NCBI GenBank assembly: GCA_017433375.1
Contig: JAFRHG010000020.1
Span: 1 to 38,277 of the forward strand
Origin: Bacillota bacterium
GTDB taxonomy: Bacteria; Bacillota; Clostridia; Peptostreptococcales; Anaerovoracaceae
DNA length: 38,277 nucleotides
Direction: 5' to 3'
Shown: one piece after another, positions 1-9,385 of the stretch
Layout: every line of letters begins with the position of its first letter
Numbering within the stretch: position 1 is the stretch's first letter
The notes under the pieces: model-generated
What the model was told of the DNA's origin: nothing
The model's database searches: none
The model's input: only the letters and a program-made list of their open reading frames with translations
Translations under genes and position numbers: made by a program

Positions 1-208
1 CGTGCTCCCGGGAGGAGCCGCAGCCGAAGTTTTCCCCGGCCACCATGAGGTCGCCCTCGTGGACCCGGTCCACAAAACTCTCGTCGATGTCCTCCATGCA
101 GTGGGTGGCCAGCTCCCTGCGGTCGGGGATGTTCAGATACCTGGCCGGGATGATGACATCCGTGTCGATGTTGTCTCCGTATTTAAATGCTTTTCCTTGT
201 GCTTTCAT
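1..208 (-). CDS. leuD: 3-isopropylmalate dehydratase small subunit (partial)
   Basis: Small subunit of isopropylmalate isomerase, which with LeuC converts 2-isopropylmalate to 3-isopropylmalate in leucine synthesis. Only the first 69 codons are present; the gene runs off the left edge. The N-terminus reads [19 protein letters not shown] and is followed by the substrate-loop sequence [12 protein letters not shown], both typical of LeuD. The start is 3 nt after the leuC stop, with a GGAGG ribosome site inside the end of leuC, so the two subunits are translationally coupled. leuB is not in the window and may follow. Identity is secure from the visible part. Confidence 0.93.
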   Translation of the reverse strand, partial: MKAQGKAFKYGDNIDTDVIIPARYLNIPDRRELATHCMEDIDESFVDRVHEGDLMVAGENFGCGSSREH

Positions 209-211
209 GTT

Positions 212-1471
212 CTACACCTCCTCCGGGCCGGCGATCCTGCCCGCTATCGCTGAGGCGGCCGCAACCGCCGGACTGGCCAGATAGACCTCGGACTTCACGT
301 GCCCCATCCGTCCCACAAAGTTCCGGTTGGTCGTCGCCACGCAACGCTCCCCTGCCGCCAGAATGCCCATGTAGCCGCCCAGGCACGGCCCGCAGGTGGG
401 CGTGGACACGACGCAGCCGGCGTCGATGAAGGTCGTGATGTATCCCTCCTCGATGCACTGGCGGTAGACCTGCTGGGTCGCCGGAATGATGATGGTCCGC
501 ACATCCGGATGCACCTTGCGTCCCGCCAGGATCTCCGCGGCCGCCGCCATATCCTCCAGCCGTCCGTTGGTGCAGGAGCCGATGACCACCTGCTGGATGG
601 GCACATCCCCCGCCTCGTCCACGGTCTTCGTGTTCTCGGGCAGATGGGGAAAGGCAACCGTCGGCTTCAGGGCGGACAGGTCGATTTCATATTCCTCCGC
701 ATACTCGGCGTCGGGGTCGGGGGCAAAGGCAACCCAGTCTCCTTCGACCCGGCCGCGCATATATTCCTCGGTGACCTCGTCCACGGGGAAGATGCCGTTC
801 TTGCCGCCGGCCTCGATGGCCATGTTGGCGATGCACAGGCGGTCATCCATGGAAAGGCTCGCGATCCCGGGGCCGGTGAATTCCATGGAGCGGTAGAGGG
901 CGCCGTCCACGCCGATCATGCCGATGATGTGCAGGATCACGTCCTTGCCGCTCACGTACTTCGGCAGGGACCCGGTCAGGTGGAAGCGGATGGCCTCCGG
1001 CACCTTGAACCAGGCCTGGCCCGTCGCCATGCCCACCGCCATATCCGTGCTGCCTACGCCGGTGGAGAAGGCCCCCAGTGCGCCGTAGGTGCAGGTATGG
1101 GAGTCGGCGCCGATGATGCAGTCGCCGGCCTTGACGATGCCCTGCTCAGGCAGGAGGGCGTGCTCGATGCCCATCTGCCCCACGTCGTAAAAGTGTTCCA
1201 CATCGAAGCGGCGGGCGAAGGTGCGGCACTGCACGCACTGCTCCGCCGACTTGATGTCCTTGTTGGGGACGAAGTGATCCATGACCAGGGAGATCTTTTC
1301 CCGGTCAAAGATGCGGTCGAATCCCGCCTTCTCAAATTCCCGCACGGCAACGGGGGTCGTGATGTCATTGCCCAGAACCATGTCCAGGTTCGCCCGGATC
1401 AGCTGGCCGGCGGCCACTCGATCCAGCCCTGCGTGGGCGGCCAGTATTTTCTGCGTCATGGTCATTCCCAT
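212..1471 (-). CDS. leuC: 3-isopropylmalate dehydratase large subunit
   Basis: Large, iron-sulfur subunit of isopropylmalate isomerase (aconitase family, cytoplasmic). The 419-residue product has the short LeuC length of the bacterial/archaeal type rather than the roughly 465-residue enterobacterial type. Cluster cysteines are visible in [11 protein letters not shown] and in [10 protein letters not shown]; the [15 protein letters not shown] segment near residue 110 is also a family hallmark. The start at 1471 has AGGAGG nine bases upstream; a longer frame begins further up at 1510 but has no ribosome site. It lies 16 nt after leuA and 3 nt before leuD, so leuA-leuC-leuD form one operon under the leucine T-box. 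Confidence 0.95.
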   Translation of the reverse strand: MGMTMTQKILAAHAGLDRVAAGQLIRANLDMVLGNDITTPVAVREFEKAGFDRIFDREKISLVMDHFVPNKDIKSAEQCVQCRTFARRFDVEHFYDVGQMGIEHALLPEQGIVKAGDCIIGADSHTCTYGALGAFSTGVGSTDMAVGMATGQAWFKVPEAIRFHLTGSLPKYVSGKDVILHIIGMIGVDGALYRSMEFTGPGIASLSMDDRLCIANMAIEAGGKNGIFPVDEVTEEYMRGRVEGDWVAFAPDPDAEYAEEYEIDLSALKPTVAFPHLPENTKTVDEAGDVPIQQVVIGSCTNGRLEDMAAAAEILAGRKVHPDVRTIIIPATQQVYRQCIEEGYITTFIDAGCVVSTPTCGPCLGGYMGILAAGERCVATTNRNFVGRMGHVKSEVYLASPAVAAASAIAGRIAGPEEV

Positions 1472-1487
1472 AGTGTCTTTCCTCCTG

Positions 1488-3212
1488 TTATTTAAGAAAA
1501 TGGTCTTCACGGTTCATCCGGTTCAGGGCGCTGACCAGGGCGTTGACCGAGGCCAGAATGATGTCCTCATGGGTCCCCGTCCCCCAGAAGGGGTTGCCTT
1601 CCTCATCCTCGATGCAGACGTAGGCCGCGGCCCGTGAGTGGGAATCCCTGGACAGGGCGTGTTCCGAATAGGTGACGAATTCGTAGCTAAAGGTGTAGGG
1701 CGATTTCTTCAGGGCGTTGCTGATGGCGTCCAGGCGTCCGTTGCCCGTTGCGTCCAGCATATATATTTCGTCCTTGATCCGCACCCGGATCCGGACCATC
1801 ATGCCCTCCCCGGCGCGGTAGTCCGACTCCCCGTCCGCCTGGCCGCCGTCCATCCGCTGGAAGGTGGCGTTGGTGATGTCGATGGGATCGAAGACATCCA
1901 CGTACTCCTCGGTGAAGATCTGAAGGACCTCCTCGGGAGCCAGCTCCTTGTGGGCCCGGTCGGAAATGCCCTTGACCATGTAGCCCACCTCCTCCCGCAT
2001 GGCGGGGGGGATCAGGTAACCGAAGTTGTGCTCCAGGATATAGGCGACGCCGCCCTTTCCCGACTGGCTGTTGATCCGGATGACATCCGCTTCGTACTCC
2101 CGGCCCACATCGCCGGGATCCAGGGGCAGGTAGGGAACGGTCCAGCGGCCCGGGTCGTTATCGATCCGGTACTTCATGCCCTTGGCGATGGCATCCTGAT
2201 GGGACCCGGAGAAGGCTGCGAAGACCAGCTGCCCGCCGTAGGGCTGGCGGGGATGGACCTTCAGATCCGTAAACCGCTCGTAGGTCTCCACCACCTCCGG
2301 CATGTTGGTGAAGTCCAGCTTCGGGTCGATGCCGTGGGTGTACATGTTCATGGCCACGGTCACGATATCCACGTTGCCGGTCCTCTCCCCGTTGCCGAAG
2401 AGGGTCCCCTCCACCCGGTCGCCGCCGGCCAGAAGGCCAAGCTCCGCGTCGGCCACAGCCGTGCCCCGGTCATTGTGGGGATGAAGGGAGATGATCAGGT
2501 TCTCCCGGTTATGGAGATGCTCACACATGTATTCGATCTGGGAGGCGTAGACGTGGGGCATGGACATGGCCACCGTAGCCGGCAGGTTGATGATCACCTT
2601 GTTCTCCGGCGTGGGCTGCCAGATGTCGATCACCGCGTTGCACACCTCCGCCGCGTAATCCATCTCCGTCCCCGTGAAGCTCTCCGGCGAATACTCGAAC
2701 TGAAACTCCGTCCCCTCGTGAACGGCGGCGTACTTCAGGATCATCTTCGCCCCGTCGGTGGCGATTTTGCAGATGGCCTCCTTGTCCCGGTGGAAGACCT
2801 GCTCCCGCTGGGCCGACGAGGTGGAGTTGTACAGATGGACGATGGCGCGCTTGGCCCCCTTCAGGGCCTCAAAGGTCTTCTTGATGATGTGGCGCCTGGA
2901 CTGGGTCAGCACCTGGACCGTCACATCGTCGGGGATCAGATCCTCCTCGATCAGTTTCCGCAGGAATCGGTACTCCGTCTCCGACGCCGCGGGGAAACCA
3001 ACCTCGATCTCCTTGAAGCCCAGTTTGACCAGATACTGAAAGAATTCCACCTTCTCCTCCAGGCTCATGGGCACGATCAGGGCCTGATTCCCGTCCCGCA
3101 GATCGACGCTGCACCAGATCGGCGCTTTCTCGATATGATCCTTTGCCGACCACTTCATGTAGCCGCTGCCCACCGGATAATAGCCCGGACTGTACTTGGT
3201 ATAATTCTCCAT
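1488..3212 (-). CDS. leuA: 2-isopropylmalate synthase, long form
   Basis: Condenses acetyl-CoA with 2-oxoisovalerate, the committed step to leucine. The 574-residue product is of the long LeuA class (N-terminus with [12 protein letters not shown]). The TIM-barrel catalytic part shows [11 protein letters not shown] near residue 35 and the metal-binding [10 protein letters not shown]. The C-terminal 130 residues, with [17 protein letters not shown], are the LeuA dimer domain that normally mediates feedback inhibition by leucine. The start at 3212 (MENYTKY) has AAGGA upstream; the frame extends further up from a TTG, but that extension overlaps the T-box terminator and is not credible. First gene of leuACD and target of the leucine T-box. 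Confidence 0.95.
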   Translation of the reverse strand: MENYTKYSPGYYPVGSGYMKWSAKDHIEKAPIWCSVDLRDGNQALIVPMSLEEKVEFFQYLVKLGFKEIEVGFPAASETEYRFLRKLIEEDLIPDDVTVQVLTQSRRHIIKKTFEALKGAKRAIVHLYNSTSSAQREQVFHRDKEAICKIATDGAKMILKYAAVHEGTEFQFEYSPESFTGTEMDYAAEVCNAVIDIWQPTPENKVIINLPATVAMSMPHVYASQIEYMCEHLHNRENLIISLHPHNDRGTAVADAELGLLAGGDRVEGTLFGNGERTGNVDIVTVAMNMYTHGIDPKLDFTNMPEVVETYERFTDLKVHPRQPYGGQLVFAAFSGSHQDAIAKGMKYRIDNDPGRWTVPYLPLDPGDVGREYEADVIRINSQSGKGGVAYILEHNFGYLIPPAMREEVGYMVKGISDRAHKELAPEEVLQIFTEEYVDVFDPIDITNATFQRMDGGQADGESDYRAGEGMMVRIRVRIKDEIYMLDATGNGRLDAISNALKKSPYTFSYEFVTYSEHALSRDSHSRAAAYVCIEDEEGNPFWGTGTHEDIILASVNALVSALNRMNREDHFLK

Positions 3213-3254
3213 TGCCTTTTCCTTGCTCCTCTTCTCCCCTTCTGCGTCGCCGGA

Positions 3255-3500
3255 TAAAAAAGGCCTCCATCCCAATCAAGAGACGAAGGCTTTGCCTGCG
3301 CGGTACCACTCTTGTTAGCGCGCTGTTTCGGCCGGGTCTGCCCCGCCGCTTCACCAGAAGGATCACGCGCTCCCTTAAAAGTTTCTGCTCCCGGGTGAGA
3401 CATACGGCTTCCCATCCAGCTTTTCACCAACCAGCTGTTCTCTGTCCTGTTCCGTCCGTATTTATTCCGTTCAACGCATCTTTATGCTGTTTGTTTGACG
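3255..3500 (-). promoter_or_regulatory. T-box leader (leucine) of leuACD
   Basis: The leader between the promoter and leuA holds the conserved T-box sequence AACAAGAGTGGTACCGCG (minus strand, 3316 to 3299). Its bulge UGGU would pair with an ACCA tRNA end, that is discriminator A, as in tRNA-Leu. A Stem I-like region (3360-3480) contains GGTTGGTGAAAAGC, and a candidate specifier CTC followed by A lies at 3399-3397, reading a leucine codon. GCGCG before and CGCGC after the T-box can form the antiterminator helix. Uncharged tRNA-Leu(GAG) should therefore allow read-through into leuACD. The specifier assignment is by eye. Confidence 0.9.
3256..3290 (-). terminator. T-box intrinsic terminator before leuA
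   Basis: An 11-bp stem (minus strand GCCUUCGUCUC paired with GGGAUGGAGGC, loop UUGAUU) is followed after one C by six U. It sits between the T-box sequence and the leuA ribosome site and is the regulated terminator of the leader. Confidence 0.9.
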
Positions 3501-3506
3501 TGTTCC

Positions 3507-3535
3507 ATGATAACCGATGGGATTATCCTTGTCAA
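3507..3535 (-). promoter_or_regulatory. Promoter of leuACD
   Basis: TTGACA (minus strand, 3535-3530), a 17-bp spacer and TATCAT (3512-3507). This places transcription start near 3500 and gives the T-box leader of about 290 nt. Confidence 0.75.
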
Positions 3536-3611
3536 CCATTATTTTCGTTTTTTTCAAACAAATTTTTTGTCATTTTATTGTGGATTATTAACAATTTTTC
3601 AAAATTTCCTG

Positions 3612-3639
3612 TTGCTTTTGCGAAAAAACCATATATAAT
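3612..3639 (+). promoter_or_regulatory. Promoter of ilvBNCD
   Basis: TTGCTT (3612-3617), 16-bp spacer, TATAAT (3634-3639). It is divergent from the leuA promoter about 75 bp away. The leader to ilvB is only about 55 nt and holds a small hairpin GCGCGG-GTTT-CCGCGC (3659-3674) before the ribosome site. There is no T-box on this side. Confidence 0.65.
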
Positions 3640-3698
3640 AGTAGCCGTAGCGAAATTTGCGCGGGTTTCCGCGCGCATTGACGGGAGGTTTATCAAGC

Positions 3699-5360
3699 AT
3701 GAGAGTTACTGGATCCCAGCTGGTTGCGGAGGTTCTGCTGGAGCACGGAGTGGACACCATCTTCGGCTATCCCGGCGGCACCATTCTCAACCTGTACGAC
3801 GCTCTGTACGAATACAGAGACCGGATCAGACACGTTCTGTCTGCCCATGAGCAGGGAGCGGCCCACGCCGCCGACGGCTATGCCCGGGCGACGGGCAAGA
3901 CCGGCGTGGTCTTCGCCACCAGCGGACCGGGGGCTACCAACCTGGTCACCGGCATCGCCACCGCCTACATGGACAGCATTCCTATGGTGGCCATCACCTG
4001 CAACGTCCCCGACCCCCTCATCGGGCGGGACGCGTTCCAGGAGGTCAGCATCACGGGTATTACGATTCCCATTACCAAGCACACTTATTTCATCAACCGG
4101 ATCGAGGACCTGGCCGACGCCATCCGCAACGCTTTCCGCATTGCCGCCAGCGGCCGCAAGGGTCCCGTTCTGATCGACATCACCAAGGACGTTACCGCGG
4201 CGACGATCAACTACAAACCGGGCAAGCCCCTGCCCGCCGATCCCCGGCCTGAGTTCACCGAGGAGGATGTCCGCAGGGTCGCCTCCATGATCAACGCCTC
4301 CGAGCGTCCGGTCATCTACTGCGGCGGCGGCGTTCCGGCCTCCGGCGCGGGAGAGGAGCTCCTGGAGCTGATGGACAAGGCCGACATTCCGGCCGCCCAC
4401 ACCCTGATGGCTGCCGGCCTCATCGGTTATGACAACCCGCGCAACCTGGGCATGCTGGGTATGCACGGTTCCATCGCCGCCAACAAGGCTGTCGACCGGT
4501 CCGATCTGATCATCGCCATCGGCGCCCGCTTCTCCGACCGGGTTGCCCTCAACCCCCAGAAGTTCGGCCGCCGGGCCCAGAAGGTGCAGATCGATATCGA
4601 CACCAGCGAGATCAACAAGAACGTCATCGTGGATTTCGGCGTCACTGCCGATGCCAGGGACTTCCTGGAGGCGCTGTTGCCTTTGGTCAAGGAAAAGACC
4701 CACAAGGAGTGGATCGAGAAGGCGGCGGGCTGGAAGAACACCACCGGCGACGTGAAGGAAGGCGACGCCACCCTGCACCCCAGCGAGATCGTGCAGGCGG
4801 TGTGCGACCTGACCGACAAAGAGACCACCTACGTCACCGACGTGGGCCAGCACCAGATGTGGACGGCCCAGTATCTGAAGTACGGCAAAGGCAACAAATT
4901 CCTGACCAGCGGCGGTCTGGGAACCATGGGCTTCGGCTACGGCGCGGCCATCGGCGCCCAGATCGGCGAGCCGGAACGGAGAGTCATCCACTTTACCGGC
5001 GACGGATCCTTCCATATGAATCTGAACGAAGCCTGCACCGCCGTCAGCCAGAATCTGCCCATCATCACCGTCATCATGAACAACCGTGTTCTCGGCATGG
5101 TGTACCAGTGGCAGACGGCCTTCTACGGCGGGCGCTACAGCGCGACCACCCCGGAGCGCAAGACCAACTTCCCCAAGCTGATCGAAGCCTTCGGCGGCAA
5201 GGGATTCTCGGCGAAGACGCCCCAGGAATTCGAGGAGGCCTTCAAAAAGGCCCTGAAGGAAAAGGGTCCCGTCTGGATCGACTGCGCCCTCTCCCCTGAC
5301 GAGCGGGTGCTTCCCATGATCCCCGGCGGCGGCACGCTGGAAGACATGATCATCGGTTAG
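3699..5360 (+). CDS. ilvB: Acetolactate synthase large (catalytic) subunit
   Basis: Thiamine-diphosphate enzyme joining two pyruvates (or pyruvate with 2-oxobutyrate), the first common step to valine, leucine and isoleucine. The product has 553 residues, the usual length. The ThDP catalytic glutamate is in SAHEQGAAHAADGYARA near residue 48, and the metal/ThDP motif runs from GDGSFHMNLNEA to MNNRVLGMVYQWQ near residues 430-470. The start at 3699 (MRVTGSQ) has GGGAGG upstream; the longer TTG frame is rejected. ilvN follows 14 nt later. One oddity is a Leu-Pro-Leu written TTG-CCT-TTG at 4677, against CTG/CCC elsewhere in the gene, which creates the AAAGGCAA octamer. Confidence 0.95.
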   Translation: MRVTGSQLVAEVLLEHGVDTIFGYPGGTILNLYDALYEYRDRIRHVLSAHEQGAAHAADGYARATGKTGVVFATSGPGATNLVTGIATAYMDSIPMVAITCNVPDPLIGRDAFQEVSITGITIPITKHTYFINRIEDLADAIRNAFRIAASGRKGPVLIDITKDVTAATINYKPGKPLPADPRPEFTEEDVRRVASMINASERPVIYCGGGVPASGAGEELLELMDKADIPAAHTLMAAGLIGYDNPRNLGMLGMHGSIAANKAVDRSDLIIAIGARFSDRVALNPQKFGRRAQKVQIDIDTSEINKNVIVDFGVTADARDFLEALLPLVKEKTHKEWIEKAAGWKNTTGDVKEGDATLHPSEIVQAVCDLTDKETTYVTDVGQHQMWTAQYLKYGKGNKFLTSGGLGTMGFGYGAAIGAQIGEPERRVIHFTGDGSFHMNLNEACTAVSQNLPIITVIMNNRVLGMVYQWQTAFYGGRYSATTPERKTNFPKLIEAFGGKGFSAKTPQEFEEAFKKALKEKGPVWIDCALSPDERVLPMIPGGGTLEDMIIG

Positions 5361-5374
5361 AAAGGAGTGACGGA

Positions 5375-5884
5375 ATGGATAACACCACTATGCGCAAAGA
5401 GGTCATCAGTATCCTCGTGGACAACCAGTCCAACGTTCTGACCCGGGTCAGCAGCCTGTTCGGACGGCGGGGCTTCAACATCGACTCCCTGACCGTATCG
5501 GCCACCAACGACCCGAGCCTGTCCCGGATCACCATCGTGTTCCAGGGCACCGAGCAGGCCCTTCACCAGATCCTGACCCAGACGGCCAAGCTGGAGGTGG
5601 TCAAGAAGATCTCTCCCCTGGACAAGCGCAACAGCATCTACCGGGAGCTGCTTCTGATCAAGCTGCGGGCGGACAAGACCGAGCGCTCCGCCATCCGGGA
5701 GATCGTGGAGATCTACCGGGGAAAGATCGACGACCTGTCCAAGAGCAGCATGATCGTCGAACTGACGGGCAACTCGGAGAAGATCGACGGATTTATGGAC
5801 ATCATCAGCTGCTACGATATCCTGGAGGTCTGCCGGACAGGAATCACCGGCATCTCCCGGGTGGACGAGGCGCTGATGGAATAA
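5375..5884 (+). CDS. ilvN: Acetolactate synthase small (regulatory) subunit
   Basis: Regulatory subunit that binds IlvB and confers valine feedback control. The 169 residues fit the family. An N-terminal ACT domain (about residues 5-78, with ISILVDNQSNVLTRVSSLF and GFNIDSLTV) is followed by the small-subunit C-terminal domain. AAAGGAG lies 8 nt before the ATG at 5375. Cotranscribed with ilvB. Confidence 0.95.
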   Translation: MDNTTMRKEVISILVDNQSNVLTRVSSLFGRRGFNIDSLTVSATNDPSLSRITIVFQGTEQALHQILTQTAKLEVVKKISPLDKRNSIYRELLLIKLRADKTERSAIREIVEIYRGKIDDLSKSSMIVELTGNSEKIDGFMDIISCYDILEVCRTGITGISRVDEALME

Positions 5885-5976
5885 GGCGGCGCCTTCGCGG
5901 CGGGCCGGACGGTCCCGCGCCCGAGGCGACCGGATAATGAATTGAACCTAATGTACCTGAAGATATTTGAGAATAA

Positions 5977-6984
<1,008 letters not shown>

Positions 6985-6998
6985 CCGAGGTACTGACA

Positions 6999-8657
6999 AT
7001 GAGAAGTGACAGCGTAACCAAAGGCGTTGAACGGGCACCCAACCGCAGCCTGTTCTACGCGATGGGCTATACGAAGGAAGAACTGGAACGTCCCCTGGTG
7101 GGCGTTGTGTCCGCCAAGAGCGAGATCGTTCCCGGCCACATGCACCTGGACAAGGTCGCCGAAGCCGTCAAGGCCGGCATCCGCATGGCCGGCGGAACCC
7201 CTGTGGAGGTCCCCGCCATCGGCGTCTGCGACGGCATCGCCATGGGCCACATCGGCATGAAATACTCCCTGGCCAGCCGCGAGCTGATCGCGGACAGCGT
7301 GGAGACCATGACCATGGCCCACGCCTTTGACGGCCTGGTGCTGATCCCCAACTGCGACAAGATCGTCCCCGGCATGATCATGGCCGCGGTCCGGATGAAC
7401 ATTCCGGCCGCCGTCTGCTCCGGCGGGCCCATGATGTCCGGTCTGGTGGGCGGCGAGGAAACCAGCCTGTCCAAGATGTTCGAGGCGGTAGGCGCCTACA
7501 AGGCGGGCATCATCGACGATGACAAACTGCAGGAATTCGAGGAGAACGTCTGCCCCGGCTGCGGCTCCTGTTCCGGCATGTATACGGCCAACAGCATGAA
7601 TTGCCTTTCCGAGGCGGTGGGCATCGCCCTGCCCGGCAACGGCACCATTCCCGCCGTGCACAGCGGACGGATCCTTCTGGCCAAGCACACGGGCATGGCC
7701 ATCATGAACCTGATCGAAAAGGACATCAAGGCGAGGGACATCATCAACGAGAAGTCCCTGAAGAACGCCCTGGCCTGCGACATGGCCCTGGGCTGCTCTT
7801 CCAACAGCGTCCTCCATCTGCTGGCCATCGCCAACGAGGCGGGCGTGGATCTGGATCTGAAGATTTTCAACGAGTTCAGTGCCCGGGTGCCCAACCTGTG
7901 CCATCTGGCACCGGCCGGCCCCACCCACATGCACGATCTGAACAACGCCGGCGGACTTCCCGCCGTGCTCAGTGAGCTGAACAAGAAGGGCCTGATCGAT
8001 ACCTCCCTGATCACCGCCACCGGCAGGACCGTCGGCGAGAACATCGCCGGCGCGAAGGTCAGGGACTACAGCATCATCCGTCCCATCGACGATCCCTACA
8101 GTGAGACCGGCGGCATCGCCATCATGTGGGGCAACATCGCCACCGACGGCTGCGTGGTCAAGCGGAGCGCCGTCGCGCCGGAAATGCTGAAGCACTCCGG
8201 CCCGGCCAGAGTCTTCGACAGCGAGGATGAGGCCATCAAGGCCATCTACGACGGAAAGATCGTGGACGGCGATGTGGTGGTCATCCGCTACGAGGGCCCC
8301 AAGGGCGGTCCGGGCATGCGGGAGATGCTCAATCCGACCAGCGCACTGGCCGGCATGAAGCTGGATAAGACCGTCGCCCTGATCACCGACGGACGTTTCA
8401 GCGGCGCGAGCCGCGGCGCCTCCATCGGGCACGTCTGTCCCGAGGCTGCCTCCGGCGGAAACATCGGCCTGCTGAAGGAAGGAGATATCATCGACATCGA
8501 TATCCCCGGCGCCTCCATCAACGCCCGCGTTTCCGATGAGGAGTTCGATGCCCGCCGCAAGGATTATGTGGCTCCCCCGCCCAATGTCACCTCCGGGTGG
8601 CTGGCGCGCTACATGCGCAATGTGGATGCATCCTCCAGGGGCGCGGTCATGAAGTAG
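6999..8657 (+). CDS. ilvD: Dihydroxy-acid dehydratase
   Basis: Iron-sulfur enzyme forming 2-oxoisovalerate and 2-oxo-3-methylvalerate, the last common step of branched-chain synthesis before transamination and the source of the LeuA substrate. The 552-residue product is normal length. Cluster cysteines are in [10 protein letters not shown] (near 115) and [18 protein letters not shown] (near 185-200). The C-terminal [10 protein letters not shown] is the other family signature. It starts 14 nt after ilvC with a weak CCGAGG site. Last gene of the rightward operon. Confidence 0.96.
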   Translation: MRSDSVTKGVERAPNRSLFYAMGYTKEELERPLVGVVSAKSEIVPGHMHLDKVAEAVKAGIRMAGGTPVEVPAIGVCDGIAMGHIGMKYSLASRELIADSVETMTMAHAFDGLVLIPNCDKIVPGMIMAAVRMNIPAAVCSGGPMMSGLVGGEETSLSKMFEAVGAYKAGIIDDDKLQEFEENVCPGCGSCSGMYTANSMNCLSEAVGIALPGNGTIPAVHSGRILLAKHTGMAIMNLIEKDIKARDIINEKSLKNALACDMALGCSSNSVLHLLAIANEAGVDLDLKIFNEFSARVPNLCHLAPAGPTHMHDLNNAGGLPAVLSELNKKGLIDTSLITATGRTVGENIAGAKVRDYSIIRPIDDPYSETGGIAIMWGNIATDGCVVKRSAVAPEMLKHSGPARVFDSEDEAIKAIYDGKIVDGDVVVIRYEGPKGGPGMREMLNPTSALAGMKLDKTVALITDGRFSGASRGASIGHVCPEAASGGNIGLLKEGDIIDIDIPGASINARVSDEEFDARRKDYVAPPPNVTSGWLARYMRNVDASSRGAVMK

Positions 8658-8680
8658 CGAACAGCTTCTGACAAATCCAC

Positions 8681-8789
8681 AACCCGGCCCGTGGACAAGG
8701 TCGCATACAGCCTTCCGCCCTTGCCGAGCCTCATGCATTGGCTCGGCTGGCGTCGGGATGTGCACGGCTTTCCCACCGGCCGGGTTTTT
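8681..8789 (+). ncRNA. Long imperfect hairpin after ilvD, terminator-like
   Basis: AACCCGGCC (8681-8689) plus GTGG (8691-8694) pair with CCAC (8773-8776) plus GGCCGGGTT (8778-8786), which runs into five T. The enclosed 78 nt folds further: AAGGTC with GGCTTT, GCATA with TGTGC, CGCC with GGCG, and an apical 8-bp stem GCCGAGCC/GGCTCGGC. Outside, CTGACA and TGTCGG can extend the stem. It could be an elaborate terminator of ilvBNCD, a small RNA, or a MITE-like insertion. It matches no RNA family that I recognise, so the class is uncertain. Confidence 0.5.
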
Positions 8790-8795
8790 GTCGGC

Positions 8796-9254
8796 TCTGC
8801 ACGGTCTTATCCCCCCAGGGGACAGAACTCAATATCTCCGTTCGAGCAGTTTTTCGAAGCGCGTCGACCTTCCGAACACCTTATGATCCCTGCAAGTCAT
8901 TACTCGGTGTCCGTGATGGTTAGAATCTGTAGATGGAAATAAATGGGGGCGCTTTTGCGTATTTTTATGTCGCCTGTCTCGATCGAAAGGGCTTTTTCTG
9001 CGATAATTGTTTTCAATTTCTGATTCTACAGATTATTAGCACTATTATACTGTAGAAATATGATTTTCGTCCGGAAATCCAGAATTCAAACCGAATTATC
9101 GAATTTCCGGACATTTAGGATGCACGGATTCTGTCAATTCTAAAGAAGCAGGAGGATAATTCAGAATTGCCGTAGTGATGAGGCAGCGGACAGCTATGAT
9201 AGTGATGAGGCAGCGGACAGCTGCGGCTCCCGACGAAGGGAAGATGCGCACAGA
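8796..9254. other. Gene-free, AT-richer stretch with palindromes and a direct repeat
   Basis: No credible gene on either strand. TCTACAG-type sequences occur three times (8924-8933, 9025-9034 and, inverted, 9050-9057); the last two form TTCTACAG/CTGTAGAA. A second palindrome, GTCCGGAAAT/ATTTCCGGAC, spans 9069-9112. A 23-bp direct repeat follows at 9173-9222. Base composition is lower in GC than the flanking genes, which may indicate a remnant of inserted DNA. Confidence 0.5.
9173..9222. repeat. Two 23-bp direct repeats, period 27 bp
   Basis: TAGTGATGAGGCAGCGGACAGCT occurs at 9173-9195 and identically at 9200-9222, separated by ATGA. It probably arose by a local duplication and lies outside any gene. 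Confidence 0.9.
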
Positions 9255-9305
9255 AAAACCCCACCGATGACTGCGGGACGGAATCCCGGGTTCGGTGGGG
9301 TTTTG
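9255..9305. terminator. Bidirectional terminator between ilvD and nhaC
   Basis: ACCCCACCGA (9259-9268) pairs with TCGGTGGGGT (9293-9302), with an inner CGGGA/TCCCG stem. There are five A before it and four T after it, so it can terminate transcripts from both sides. It most clearly serves the leftward operon ending with the antiporter gene at 9386. Confidence 0.85.
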
Positions 9306-9385
9306 ATTTCTGTGAGCGAGCCGCTGTAACCGCCAGCGGCGAGAACAAAGCCCAGCGCGGTCGGCATCGGCCGAGCGGGGGGGGG

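Noticed and set aside
299-1495. Long open frames on + opposite leuC and leuA (up to 539 codons)
   Set aside because: They are antisense shadows of GC-rich genes; the minus-strand products are complete recognised enzymes with ribosome sites.
3213-3275. Upstream extension of leuA from TTG
   Set aside because: It would be encoded inside the T-box terminator; ATG 3212 has a ribosome site and matches the family N-terminus.
8681-8789. 6S RNA or SRP RNA
   Set aside because: No open central bubble flanked by stems of the 6S type and no SRP loop motif (GGAAG/GNAR) in a suitable place; length also does not fit 6S.
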